A DNA stretch of 64,000 nucleotides from Paralichthys olivaceus (taxonomy: Eukaryota; Chordata; Actinopteri; Pleuronectiformes; Paralichthyidae). This document shows positions 37,101 through 59,584 of the stretch, piece by piece. Location of the stretch: assembly GCF_024713975.1 (NCBI RefSeq), contig NC_091093.1:20866001-20930000 (forward strand), in the 5' to 3' direction. The translations under genes were made by a program, and so were the position numbers. Position 1 is the first letter of the stretch. Each line of letters begins with the position of its first letter. Below the pieces are notes generated by a model that was not told where the DNA came from, did no database searches, and saw only the letters and a program-made list of their open reading frames with translations.

Positions 37101-40100
37101 TCCACGTTGTTCCAAACATTAATATGATAATCTGATCATTTATCTGACTCGTGGGTCTGATCAAAGTAATTAAATTGTTCCTCATGCTACAGAGATGCTA
37201 AGGCAATTCTCAAGTTAAAATACGTTATGATATCTAATATGTTTGATTTAATGTAAAAAATAAAAGTTTTATTAAAAGCTTAATGATTAGAAAGCAGACG
37301 AGAAGTATTCAGAGAGACACCGTTACAGTCTCCTGTGGTGTGAAATCAACAGAAGGTAAAACTAACCGGCCGTCACTGGTAAATTATTATATATCAAACT
37401 GTCTTTCTTGACTTTCACAAATAAAAAGTCTGACTTCAGTTGTTTGTGTTTCGTGACATAAAGATAAGACAGTAAGATAAGATAAGATAATGTATTCACA
37501 GTGGGGAAAGAGAGCAGTCAGGAATAAAACTTCACAAGATAAGCTGATTTTCTAACTTGCTTCTGTAAAGTGCACAGTGAGACTTTTCATATCTCTGACT
37601 GATTAGATAACTTAGTTCGTTAAAGGTAGAAAGGTTTCACATCAGAAGCTGTCGGTTGGGTTGATGTTTCCATTCTGAGGGAAATCCAACTCATTAAGAT
37701 ACATTTAATTTTACACGTGAAATCACAAGGGAGGAATTTACAATATTAACATTATGTAACATTTATATAACAGAGAAAACGTATATTATGTATAATCACT
37801 CTCTTTGGACCAAACACACGATGGCTGCAGCTAAATCCTAAAAAGATACCTCACTATATAATCAGGACAGTATTCTTCAACAATATAAGACCAAGATGTT
37901 TGGTTATTGAGGTTAAAGGACGGTTCCACTCAGGAAACTTGTGGGCGCCTGCACGTTACATAGTGTGTTTTGTTCTATGTTTCGGGATTAATAAGATGAA
38001 CTGATGTTTTAATGAGATAAAAGTAAATGCTACTGAAAAGAAAATGGTATTCACTTGAGAAAAACTCTCTGTTCTGTTTTGATTTTCTTTCCTCATGAAC
38101 AGAAAACAATCTTGTTAATTCCAAAAGTTATTTCAGTAACATTTACTTTTATATCATTTGTCTAAATCACAGTGAGAAATGGAGTTAAAATAGAGCATGA
38201 CATCTGCAGAAACACGGTGCCAGCTTATGACTGAAGAGCAGGAATCCTAAACTGCTCTCTAAAGTAAACACAGGGGTGAGCGGCTGAGTGCAGAGAAGCT
38301 GAGGGAAGCTTTTTTTACGTAATGAGGCCGCAGGATACTCACTGGTGATGTACGAGGACAGGAGCACCCCGGCGAGCACGGCGCCTTGAGCGAGACGCAG
38401 CAGCAGAAACACCTCAGCACTAGTGGACAAACACACGGCGACCCCCAACAGACTGGACAGAGCGATGGAGAGGAGGAAACATCGCCGACGACCATACCTG
38501 CAAACACACATGGTGCACATGCTGTCATCCCACACACATGTGACAAGTGTTTTTAATTCATAATGGTTGTTTCCTCAGTAACTTCAGGTCTGTTCAAGTT
38601 GTCTCTTTAGCTCTGGAAAATGTCTGGAAAATTGAGTCCGGACATTTTCTCTAGTTTTCCTGTCACATATGAAGAACGCAGCAGGAGACTGCTAATATTT
38701 ACAAGTTAATGTTCTGGTGTATTTTTTTACCTTGGTGGTCCAATTAAAACATGATCAATACTTACCAGTCACATAATGTACCGAGGAAGATATATCCCAG
38801 AATCCACCCTGTCATGAAACAGATGTGCTGCAAAGGGATTTTCCAGTAGTCGCTGCAAACCAGGTTCCACTGCAGAGGACGACAAACATAAAAAAAATTA
38901 ACCGGGACACTAAAAACAGACAGTGCTGCCATTTTCTTTAGTCTGTTTATTTCGTTGGCTTTAAATAAAAACTGTTCCAGGTGGTAGAGAGGGATCAGCA
39001 GTTTTTTGTATCAACAGGTGAAAGCTTTTTTTCACATGTTGAATTTGTCATTTTATCAAAACAGAACAGGCTTGTGACATTCAATCTCTATGGACTAATT
39101 AAATGAATACAAAACAAAACTAATCATGAGTTAGTGCAGCGCCTCTGGATTCTTCAGGAGGAGTTGGAAAATGTTGCCGCCGTGGGGGGGGGGGGGGGGG
39201 GGGGGGGGCGCGTCTGGAGAACTTGATGTGCTGCCATAACAACATGAAGTCAGATAAGCAGCAGAAATGAGCTGGATGGAAAAAGAAATATCAGGCTTTG
39301 AGATTTAAGACTGAGCTGCCAAACATCGTCACGTTTGTTTCCTCTGGATTTTAATCTGTCACAAACTTTCATTGAGAATTGACTGTTTCCAAGCAGCTGA
39401 CACCAACAATCTGACATTAGCTTTCATAATTTCTTTCATATTTCATGTGTTTAACGATAAACTTCAAGTCTCAGCAGGTTAATTGGCATCAGCCGAATCA
39501 AACTAACGACTTCTAATGTGCTTCAAAAATAGACGACGATATTGGAAATGTGTAAAACAGATTTTAAATGCCGATACCTAATTTCATATGTTAGATGAAC
39601 ACACCGTCACCAACATGCTGCATTCATGGTAATCTGACGACACAGAATGCTGAGAACAGCAGGCGACCAGTGGAGTCACACAGAGCGATTTGTGTGAGGA
39701 AGCAGGAATGTAGCTCATGTCCTTTCTAATTGAGTTAAATATCTGCTGACTGTTATTACATTAGAACAAAGTGGAGCTCAAAGTAGAGCCTGTCAGTGAC
39801 AGCTGATCTACACCTGAGTCACTGCCTTTGTTAATACAGAGTTTTGAATATAAAAAAAAGTTTAAGTCTATTTAAAAAGTGTTATTTTGGTACCGTTTCT
39901 ATAACAGCACTGGAAAAAACACGATCAACTAGAACAGCACTCAGTGGAGCTCGTACCTCCACCATCAGTCCGCTTAAATTCAATCCAACCGCACCACATT
40001 TCACACACTCAGAGAAATCAGTCCCATAAATGTGACTGATTTGTTTCATCAAGATCCAAATGTTGAAGAATTCACCCAGTTTTCTCGTTCACTGTGCTTT

Positions 40101-42844
40101 CAAACAAAGGTAGAAACATGTCCCCCGCTAGAGACTAATCTAAGAATATAATAAAGTAAAGATATCCACACACAAGCAGTTTATTCAAATACTGTTTCCC
40201 CCAACATAAACCTTCCACAGGGAAAAAGATAAACTGACTCAGATCATTTACCCAAAGTGTTTTTTCTGGTGACTGAAGATTAGTCTCAGCACCTGATTAG
40301 TAACTGTCAACTTTAGCAGGTCTGACGATTAACCGGTTTTAAAGGGGCCTTTGAAGGCAACACAAATAATAAGAAACATTACAAAAATGTGGAGCTGCTG
40401 GTGAAAACACTGAAACTTCATCATGTATCAAGTCTGAGAAACATGACAGCATATTCTAAACTAATGCAAGAGACTTCAGTAAAGAAGGGGAGTGGTCCCA
40501 CGCAGATTCTGGCCAACATGCATTCTGTAAACAGCCTCGGACATGAACATCCAGTTGAATCAACAAGTCCGCCTCACACCAGTTTGAGTTGCTACAGGAG
40601 GACACTGAGGTGTTCCTGCATGAGATCGCTATGTGCCTTTCAATGTGATGAGCTCTAATGTCGTTTATTCAACTTTTCCTTTGGCCTGTTGAGGGATGTC
40701 AGGTTCAGAGGAAGCTGCAGTTGGTGAAGGACGTGTTGACTCAGGAAGGAGCATGGTGGCCTCAGACTTCCCAGCGCCACAGCGCGTCACGGGGGAAAAA
40801 GGAGGAAAGGTTCTCCCTGCTGCCGGATATTTATTTCCCTGGATCCACGATACACTGAAGATGATCTGACAACGAGCTACAGGGGCAATTACCCATAATG
40901 ACTCTGCTTCAGAGACTGCATCAAACCCTCGTGTGTTTTTTTTGTGTGATGACGCACTGAGACAGTTTATGTGAGAACCTGTTATCAGTATTTGCAGACT
41001 GGGGTGGATCAGTGAGGAGCACGAGACCAGTGAAAAGATAAACATGTTTCTGCTGCTTATTTACACATGTTGCACAATGTGACACAAACACAATGAAACC
41101 TAATGTCCAGGCTCGGATTCTTACATCTTTACGTCTGTTTACCTGTTTGTTGGTTTGTTGGTAAACAGGATGACACAAAAAGCACTAATGATATTCCTCG
41201 GGGGAAGGATGTGGAGGAATCGGATAGAATCCATTCAATTCTGCTGCGGATCCGAAGCAGAGGACGGTTCCAGTTTGTTTGTTTATCACCTTCTTCAACT
41301 TTGCAAGGTTTAACTTCTCAGAGATTCATTCATGGGTCTTGAACATTTAGGGAACTTATATTTACAAGTGATTGAAAGTTGTTGCAGCCTGATTAAATTT
41401 GAAGTTGGACTTCGGTGGAGGTACGAGCTCTCCCCAGTGTCATTCTAGTTTGTTGGTTGGTTTGGATTTTTTGTTTGACAGATTACAAACACAGCTTCAC
41501 AAAAACTACAGGACAGACTACCATGTAACCTGGTGGAGGGGGTGGTAGAGGTCAGGAGAGAGCATGTTAAATTGTGGTGCAGCTCCAGATCAGGGGGCGG
41601 ATGCAGGATTTTGACATTTGTAATAATAAAAATAACTTTATTTGCGTAGCACTTATCTTAACAAGGTTACAAAGTGCTTCACGAAATATATGGCAATAAA
41701 AACAAAGGGAAAAAAAGGTAAGTGGATGTTAGGGACAAATTAATTCAATTTTTATCACCAATCATTTAAGGTTGAGACCTTAAAAAATGTCCATTGATTT
41801 CTCAGGTAATAATTCATGAATCTTGATGATAAAACCAGGCAGATTCAGGGAACTCACATCTATGATTTGATCGGAATGTAAAGTAACTGCCGGTGTCTGA
41901 GTGCCACAGTTCTAAAAGGGGCGTTAACTTAAAACTATACAACACTTCATTTTGTCTTTTCACTTTGGATTTGATTTGAATTCTCAAGTAGATACTGAGT
42001 ATTATTCATGAATATCAGTGCAGTGTTTGGTAGAAGAGTCGTGTGTGCACTGTTGGGTTTCCACAGAATGACCCAGAGACTGACTGCAGATCAGTGAGAG
42101 TTAAAACAGCTTGAAGGCTTCAGCCTGAGAAAATATTGACTGAATGCTGTGAACAGCCATCTTCCACACCACACTGATAAAACCCTGTGTGAGGAAAGTG
42201 ATCAGCACCAACATGTTGGTGGAGGGTCAGAACATAACACCAACTTTAAAAGTGACTCAGACAAACTTTTATAACTGAGTGGATGAAACGAAAACCTAAA
42301 AAGCTCTATCCAGTGGAAGCTCACTTCAGCCACACAACTTTGGATGAATGAGATATTTAAGAGGTCCACACCTGATCCACAGACCTGACTGAGACCTGCG
42401 GGGGGATCAGTCCCTTACCTCGGTGACAAAGTTGCTCTGGAGCCCCGCTGAGTGGCTGTACTCCCACCCCTGGGTGCAGGACACCCTCTCCCTGGGCACG
42501 GTGTCTGAGAGCTCCGAGGTGTTGGCCGGGTACTTGTAGAGCTCACAGTGGCTGAGGCCGGAGCCGATCACCCAGGGGATGGTGAGGTTGAAGTAGCGCT
42601 GTCTGGAGAAGTTGCTCAGGAGGAAGGTGGATGGCAGCAGCTGCGGGTCCGGCTTGCAGTGGTACGATTCCGGGATCAGTGTGAAGAAGACGTCGCTGAA
42701 GAGGTTCAGCATGACCGCGAGGTTGGGGAACCAGCTGAACACGACCACGACGCGGTTGTAGCGTCCGTAGCCGCCGGTGTGAGGGAAGATCTTCGTCTCG
42801 TAATCCATGTGGAGAGGAGCCGTGCAACATGCGTCCGTGGCCAT
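31073..42844 (-). CDS. slc22a31: SLC22-family membrane transporter, probably slc22a31, 9 coding exons
   Basis: Exons in transcript order are 42844-42419, 38869-38766, 38497-38343, 34467-34299, 33540-33395, 33111-33003, 32802-32588, 32102-31991 and 31517-31073. Every junction is GT-AG and the total is 626 aa in frame. This is a 12-helix major facilitator of the organic ion transporter family in the plasma membrane; substrate unknown. Visible hallmarks: GGYGR before TM1, a Cys-bearing, glycosylatable first extracellular loop with NFS, NLT and NTS sequons (encoded about 42480-42660), TEWNLVC, the TM2-3 motif GTLCDWYGRRR across exons 2-3, PESPRWL in exon 5, VNRFGRRG in exon 7 and LPESKRKPLPDS near the end, followed by a tail of about 90 residues. 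The loop motif carries Trp where GxxxDRxGRR is usual. Identity rests on position next to ankrd11; SLC22A17/A23-like is an alternative. Confidence 0.85.
32277..32345. repeat. (TA)n-rich tract
   Basis: Alternating TA stretches in slc22a31 intron 7 (32103-32587); the surrounding 300 bases are very AT-rich. Confidence 0.8.
33319..33383. repeat. (GT)n microsatellite at slc22a31 exon 5 donor
   Basis: About 32 GT units on the plus strand, i.e. (CA)n in the transcript, beginning about 11-15 bases after the exon 5 5' splice site (33394-33393). See findings. Confidence 0.95.
34150..34179. repeat. (GT)n microsatellite
   Basis: About 14 GT units in slc22a31 intron 4. Confidence 0.92.
34655..35045 (+). 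repeat. Dispersed repeat family B, long copy in slc22a31 intron 3
   Basis: Contains GCCCCCTGGTGGCTGGCTGC, TAGGACATGGACCAAACTGA, GATGTATGTTCAAGTGCTGA, GGTTTCTGGTTGTAATTAGT, TGATTGACAGCTGAGTCTGA and ends AGGCATTGTCCAGCTTTATA. Sections of it match the copies at 26525-26725 and 43937-44290. Confidence 0.65.
35050..38342. other. slc22a31 intron 3, unique part
   Basis: Non-coding intron sequence with short CA-rich (about 36000-36060) and GATAA (about 37470-37490) tracts. No exon with flanking splice signals that continues the transporter frame was found, and the exon 3 to exon 4 phase already fits. Confidence 0.6.
39184..39208 (+). repeat. 25-base poly-G run
   Basis: Uninterrupted G from 39184 to 39208 followed by CGCG, in slc22a31 intron 1. 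Length is likely polymorphic or uncertain because of sequencing. Confidence 0.85.
39940..40120 (-). repeat. Dispersed repeat family A, inverted copy
   Basis: Shows GTGGAGCTCGTACCTCCACC, CGCTTAAATTCAATCCAACC, CACCACATTTCACACACTCA and TTCATCAAGATCCAAATG, the reverse of the family A plus-strand phrases. Confidence 0.55.
41190..41460 (+). repeat. Dispersed repeat family A, copy in slc22a31 intron 1
   Basis: Shows ATTCAATTCTGCTGCGGATC, CTCAGAGATTCATTCATGGG, GAACATTTAGGGAACTTATA, GGTGGAGGTACGAGCTCTCC and GTCATTCTAGTTT. Confidence 0.6.
41570..41910 (+). repeat. Dispersed repeat family A, copy interrupted by another repeat
   Basis: Starts GGTGCAGCTCCAGATCAGGG and resumes TTGATTTCTCAGGTAATAAT, GAATCTTGATGATAAAACCA, with about 130 bases (roughly 41620-41750) of TTTATTTGCGTAGCAC-type sequence between, which suggests a nested insertion. 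Confidence 0.55.
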
Positions 42845-44715
42845 GGCGCAGTGAGGGCGCACAGTCCTGAGAGAGGAGGTGCAGCTGCAGGTAACACATG
42901 GAGGAGGAGGAGGAGGAGGAGACAGGGTTTGAACCCGTGACGTGACTCACTTCTGAACATCCCCTCAATCCAAACTTAATTTACTGAGTTATATAATTAA
43001 CATGGGGAGTTCACAGTGCTGGGAAATAAAACTTAAGCACTCAGACTTTTTGGCTTTCACATTTAAGTTGTCTTATTATGTTTGTGTTGTCTTTAAATTT
43101 AGATTTGGTTTTATAACATTTGCTGATTTTAAATGACACTGCATTATTGTGCTTGTTGTCCGTGATGTTTTGTTTTCTTGTTTTTATTTCTCCTCTTTGT
43201 GAAGCACTTCTTCTGAAACTTTATTAAAGGTAAGTTGTTGTTGAAGTTATTGGTGTTTTAACTGTGCACAATTTAGAAAGCAGACAAATGCATTTATACA
43301 AATATAACATCATGAATCCACAACATATTCTGAGCATTTAATCTAATATTAGGTTTATTCAGAGAAAAGTTAACAAGTTAAACTATCAAGTGATCATTTT
43401 TATTTGAACAAACTTAATTAATTGTGTGTTACCAAATGAAGTATTGTCTTTTTAGTTGGTAAACAAAAAGTACAATTTTATTGTGGTTTATTTCACTGCC
43501 TGATTTTACTCAACTAGTACCAGCTGTAGTGATGAAATGTTGTAATCTTAATTTGCACACCAAGCTGTTTTGATTGAGTTTTGTAAATTAGTACAAGTGT
43601 TTAATATGAGTTTTTTATTTTCATCAGTTGATGCAGATTTCAGTGACGTGTAAAGAGCTTGAGGAATTTGGTTTCGTTGTTAACTTGATCTGTGGATCAG
43701 TTTGGGACTTGTGTCTTCAGTGCTATTTACGTCTGCGTGTTTTCCACTTCACCAGGTGACTCATTCGTGTCACTGGACTCAGATGTGAAACATGAAATCT
43801 CGAATTACACTGAAAAGTAGCTGCAACGTTCACAGACAGTAAATATAACATGTGACAAAGAACTGGTTTGTGTTTGTGAGAAATGATATCCCATAAAAAT
43901 GGTGACACACAGCAAACAGGTGTTTCTACCCCATGAGTCACAGACTGAATATATAAATATGGACGTCATGACAGCTCCCCAAAAGTGAAGCCAAAACGTC
44001 TCGATCACCACCTGGTGGCTGCAGTTTAGATGATAAACCCTGCCTCCTCCAGGTTAATGGATGGATCATTTGAGGAAGTTCTTATCTCCCTGATTAATGT
44101 TCAAATGTAAATAATTTTCTAAGTAAGTTTGATTTGAGTTATTTGATGCTCTAAGAACAGGGTGAAATGTCATGACCGACAGCTGAGACTGACTCAGGAT
44201 TGGTCGAGCATATCCAGTGCATGGATTCATTTGTGGATAGTGGGAGGAAGTGGAGATGCTTCGTCCATATGTGTTTATAGTTTGAGAAAAAGCCATGAAT
44301 GTGTTAGTAATATGTTTGGTGACCGGATTCCACCACAGAAATTATATTAAGGTACAATAACGTTGTTGACAACTTCATGCTGTTAAATCTGATTTCAGCC
44401 AGAGACAGTCAGACCAGAGGATGACCTCATGGACCAAATCCAGCAGAGAAAGAATTTCAAACATTCACACCGACACGTTTTTCATGCTCGATCTTCAGCT
44501 TCTTGACACCAGACTCATCCTGCTCTCGACAGAAACAGGTCTCTGAGACATTATATAGAGATCGATGTTATGCTCTTAACAGGTATATTCTTAAATGTAT
44601 TGATTTCTCTTAGGAGTGGATATCTTGAGTGTGTCAGAAATGATTAGTGGCAGCATTGATGCAGTTTTAGTACAAGACGGCTCATGACAAACACAGAAAC
44701 CAAGAAGCAGAGGGC
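42845..44715. other. Upstream region of slc22a31 / downstream of ankrd11
   Basis: Both genes run leftward, so this interval is the promoter side of slc22a31 and the end of ankrd11. A GGA/CCT repeat at about 42901-42921 lies in the probable slc22a31 leader. The rest is AT-rich, with a family B repeat at about 43937-44290. No other gene seen. Confidence 0.5.
43937..44290 (+). repeat. Dispersed repeat family B, copy 3
   Basis: Shows GACTGAATATATAAATATGG, ACGTCATGACAGCTCCCC, GTGAAGCCAAAACGTCTCGA, CACCTGGTGGCTGCAGT, GACAGCTGAGACTGACTCAG and GATAGTGGGAGGAAGTGGAG. Confidence 0.65.
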
Positions 44716-44735
44716 AGCCGGTAATATTTCAAAAT

Positions 44736-44741
44736 TTTATT
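44736..44741 (-). terminator. Distal polyadenylation signal candidate of ankrd11
   Basis: Plus-strand TTTATT is AATAAA on the minus strand. It lies where the U-rich stretch of the transcribed strand gives way to ordinary intergenic sequence. Confidence 0.4.
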
Positions 44742-45008
44742 AACGAACATAATCTCTGAGGAACAACAGCAGTTCTCGCGCTCTCTGTACATGCAACTGT
44801 AGAAAATAACAATTTAGAATTTTTACTTTTTAGTTTTAGTCTTTTTTTTTGCCATCCATCCTCATTTTCAGGTTCTCTCGTTTTTATTTTTTTTGTCTTT
44901 TCTTAAACTTGTCTTTTTTGCAGGAAATCAACAACAGCTAGAGGTGAAAGTACTGGATCTCTGTTACAGCACTGACGATAGCATCAACAACCCCCCGCCC
45001 CCTCATTA

Positions 45009-45031
45009 CCCCCCCCCCCCCCCCCCCCCCC
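45009..45031 (+). repeat. 23-base poly-C run
   Basis: Poly-C on the plus strand, poly-G in the ankrd11 transcript, within the inferred 3' UTR. Confidence 0.85.
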
Positions 45032-48000
45032 TTAGCTGCTCCAACAATATGTACACAAATAAACTACATTGTACAAATAAAAAAATGTTACATTGTTACA
45101 TCATAATCACCTGCAGCGAGCGCACGCAGCCCGTTGCTGTTAGAACCCCACATTCTACGCAATTTTTCAGACTAGTACAAAGAGGAGGGTGCAAAACGTC
45201 CTGGGAGGTTTTATTTACAGAGCTATGTACAGTATGTCTCTTTCACGCATTACAAGGAGGAAAATTTACACAGCGGAGACCAACTTCAACACAAAACATA
45301 CCACAGGTGTCAGAAAAAACAAAAAGATAATAAATAGGTTATTTCTCACCATTTAAAGAGTAGTTCTCCATGCTTTTTATTAGTCATCTTCCATTCTAAA
45401 AAAGGAACAAAGAAACAGCTACAGTCTGGGTTTTAATTAAAAAAATAAAACAAAGAAAACCAACAAAAGAAAACTAGAAAAAAAGGCTTGAAATCGTGAT
45501 TCTATATAATGAAAAAATAGCAAATATGTATATTTACGTCCAGTAAGAATAAAAAACAGCAAATAACAAATCTAAAATAAACATTATGAGTGAATGTAAG
45601 GAGAGTAGAGGTAATATGTTGTTGACTGAGGTGGTGTCAGGCTAGCATCTGTATCACCACGGCCAAGTGCTCTACTGTGCATCTGAGGACTGACGTGTGT
45701 TTTGTGTCTTGTTTCAATTTGATCCAGAACTCTATCTTTTTGTCAGTAAAATATTCACACTGGAGAATTGACGCGGTGGGAAGTGTTTTACTCAATTGCT
45801 CTGCGTGTCGCAGCACTGCAGACCGGGGGGGGAGAAATGACATGTTACTTATATGTCAACCATCACTATTTCAAGCCTTTGTGGTTCAAATAAACGACTC
45901 ATTACAGAAGTAAAAAAACTAAAACAAAGGCGGGGCTCAAACCGTTTAAAAGGTGACGCAGGAAACGGAAACACACTTGATGTCTTGTAAACAATAGTGA
46001 GAGGGTGTTGTCGGTCAGGGCATAGTAACGGTATACATTCTGCTCGATAAGCAATGTGATTGACATGCCACTGGTGTTTATGTCTTAATTAGGAAGAGAA
46101 AAAAACCCTAAGATTAACACAACAACATTCAAAACTACAAACACTGAGCTAAAAAAACACACAAGGATTTTGTGAACAAAAGACACCCATTACCCCTCAT
46201 CCCAAAAAACTGTAAGAAACCAACAACAAAATAAAAACTAAATCAAGACAAGCAAGGGTTTGAAACCAAATTTCTGGCTATATGAATCCAAGTGTGTGTG
46301 CGTGTGTGTGTGTCTGTATAACCAGGATCTGTCAAAAACTATCCAGGACTATGCATCTAGCCACCTTGTCTGCACAGTGTAATAGCAACAACCATTGCAC
46401 TAGCACTAGACATACCATACACAGCTATGTTGACTGACAGTGTGTAAATAACTTAAAAAGGTTTAGATAATATTGCCATCAGGATACGTGAGCAGCTCTC
46501 ACACACAGACAGAACGTCTGCTGTGTGGCAGGTCGGGAAAGCTTTTCAAAACCAAGACCCACGAAATAAACAGAATCAATACAGGTCGTCACAAATCAAC
46601 ATTTCAATGGGATTTCAAACGGTCTGTTCAGCATTAGGCTATATCTTCCCCCTCCACTGTCTGTGTTGATCATAACGAATGCCCCCACACATCAGAGTTA
46701 TATAAAGAAGTAGACTAACAGTTATAATCCCTGACAACGTCAAAACAAAACCCCTTTGAGATTAAGCACGGATAAAAAATAGTTCATGAGCCGATTATGA
46801 TTTAACTGACGGCCAAACAAAGAGAATTAGCTCTCTATGGGTTGTAGTAAAAATTGTATATATTTAAAAACATAAAGTGTTTTTAAAGGCCACAGGTCTC
46901 ATGCAAAGCCAAATAGGGTTCTTGTATTTTCCGACAAGCAGACCCACTGGCGCCATCCAGTGAGTAAAATTGGAACAGCACCAAGGAAATAAGCTGCTCT
47001 CCAACACTGGCCGAGGGGCAGACAGACTGACGAGAAACTGCGTGAAGATGCTGTGGAATGAAAGCTTTCAAAAGCTGTTACAACTCTTCAGTCTTTTTCG
47101 TGTGAAACACAGACAAGCTGGGAGAACAGAACATATAATAAAATGCTGAAAGACCTGTGTCTTGTTGGTTTCACACAATGTTTTGTGATCATTCAAAATG
47201 TTTTCAGTCCAATTTTTGTTAAGTAAAAACAAGAAAAATGAAACCATACTAACATAAACACGATGGCATTGCTCGTAAATGACATCTCTCCAACTTTCAG
47301 CCCACTGATATATATCTATGTGACTTTGCCCAACAATGAGTACATTTTTTTCACTGAAAAAGGCATTTTCTTGGTTTGAAAATTTTCAGATATAATTGTG
47401 TAGTAAAGCAATGAATAATATTCCTCTGTCTATTCTTTAAATAAATCCTCAACAGTTATTCTGCTACATCCGAGGGACTATATGGTGGTTGGCCTGTGGT
47501 AGGCTGGTTAAATGTTTTCTGTCACCTATTTGTGTTTTGTGGTGATCCGAGTCCAGGTGAGACATCTAATCCAAGCCTGGACTGAATCTAGAGATGGGAT
47601 TTTATGACTGTGCACTGGAGTCTTTCAAATACTGACAGAATCGTGTACACATTTTGGCCCATGGATATGAAGGGGGGGGGGGAAAGTGCTGCCCAAAAGT
47701 GAACTGTACATAAAAAGATCATTTTTATTTCTTTTATGTTTTTTCTTTACACTTAACTGAGTGATATTACAGTACATAGGTTATTTACAACTGTGCAGTA
47801 ATGTGTGGCAAAATAAATTATCTAGAAGGCAGCAAGAATACATTGGTTAACGAATATAAAAACTGTACATAATTTACGGAATACAACTTTTTTTCAGTTT
47901 TCTTTTGTTTTTTTTCCATTAAACTAATATTGGCTCTGTAGTGTTTCAAGTCACTTCCTCAGAAACAATGAAATGCCCAAGTAAAGAAATAGACAAAAAC

Positions 48001-49026
48001 AATATTTCTCTCCTGCTAAACCACTATTTCTCAATAGTCTCTTTGAGTCTCAACATTCGTTATGTTTGTGTCTTCTGGTTGTCATGTGGTGTTTCTGCAG
48101 TCCACGGCGGTCTGATGTGTTTGTGTCGGAGCAAACAAGGTGGCCGAGGAACACTCCGGTCTGTCCTCAGCGATCCATGCCTGTCCTCTTCTGTTAAGCC
48201 AGGCTGAGCGGCTGAAGGGTCAGTCTCTTCCCCTCAGACACTGGGCCCTGACGTGTACACATATCGCTAACCCTCTGCTATATTCTGACCTGCTGCAGGC
48301 TCTGTTGCGCTGCCGTTCAGCCAGGGCTGGTGCAGTGACCCGAAACGGCGTCCTCTGGGTGTACTATATTATAAACCCAAACCATCAGCGTATGGTTCTG
48401 GCTCCCAGGTCCGTCTGTCCCAGCTGTCTTGGGGTAGATACACATTGAAGATCCACATAATGCACCCCAACCCTGTTGATAGACCAGCGCTGACTCGGTC
48501 TGGTTCTCCTTGCCCACCAGGAGCCCTGGATCAACAGGGGAGGCTTCACCTTAGTCCTCCTTCACGACAGGCACCACACTGCTAAGATAACTCTTTGCAG
48601 ATACCTCCCACCTGGTGGTGGTGGTGGGTCTACTGAAGCAGGGACTAAAAATAAATGCAGAAAAAATATCTCTGTCCCCGGTCTCACCATAACTGAGCAC
48701 TGAGGAGCTGTGTCCTGATGTCAGGGCCTTAAGCAAAAACTGTTTCTGCTTCTCGCACTCTGACCAAATGAAAGCGTAAAAACGTTTGAGGATGAAAGTG
48801 CAAGTTGTGTATTTTCTTTTTCCCCAGTAAAAACATGTTTCCTTCTTCGTGGAAGGGAATCAAGAGCAAGTTTTTCCTCTTTACTTTTTCTATAGAATAT
48901 AATTTTTTCTTGTCTAAAGTCCTCTGTCAAACTTGCTAGCCCTTTCCATTCGTTCTGTTCAACGAAGTCTCTTTGAGAAGGAGTGATTCAGACAAAGTTT
49001 GAGCTCTATCTGTGAGCACAGGTGTG

Positions 49027-59525
<10,499 letters not shown>

Positions 59526-59584
59526 TTACTGAAACTTATGACAGGGGAGAGTAATGGTTGTGTTATGGTGTTATGAGTGTTATA

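Larger units (their letters stand above)
38870..42418. other. slc22a31 intron 1
   Basis: A 3.5-kb intron holding three family A repeat copies and a 25-base G run. Open frames at 40389-41342 are short and have no splice or domain support. Confidence 0.6.
44720..49026 (-). other. ankrd11: Probable long 3' UTR of ankrd11
   Basis: From the ankrd11 stop codon to a minus-strand AATAAA at 44736-44741 there is no gene on either strand and the transcribed strand is U-rich throughout, as in long vertebrate 3' UTRs. Other AATAAA-like signals nearer the stop (for example around 47725) could give shorter forms. It carries an 11-base G run (47672-47682) and a 23-base C run (45009-45031) on the plus strand. 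The extent is inference; only RNA data would settle it. Confidence 0.45.

Noticed and set aside
42543-42968. Alternative long frames (130-141 codons) over slc22a31 exon 1
   Set aside because: GC-rich shadows of the true exon; Arg-rich composition and no splice continuity.
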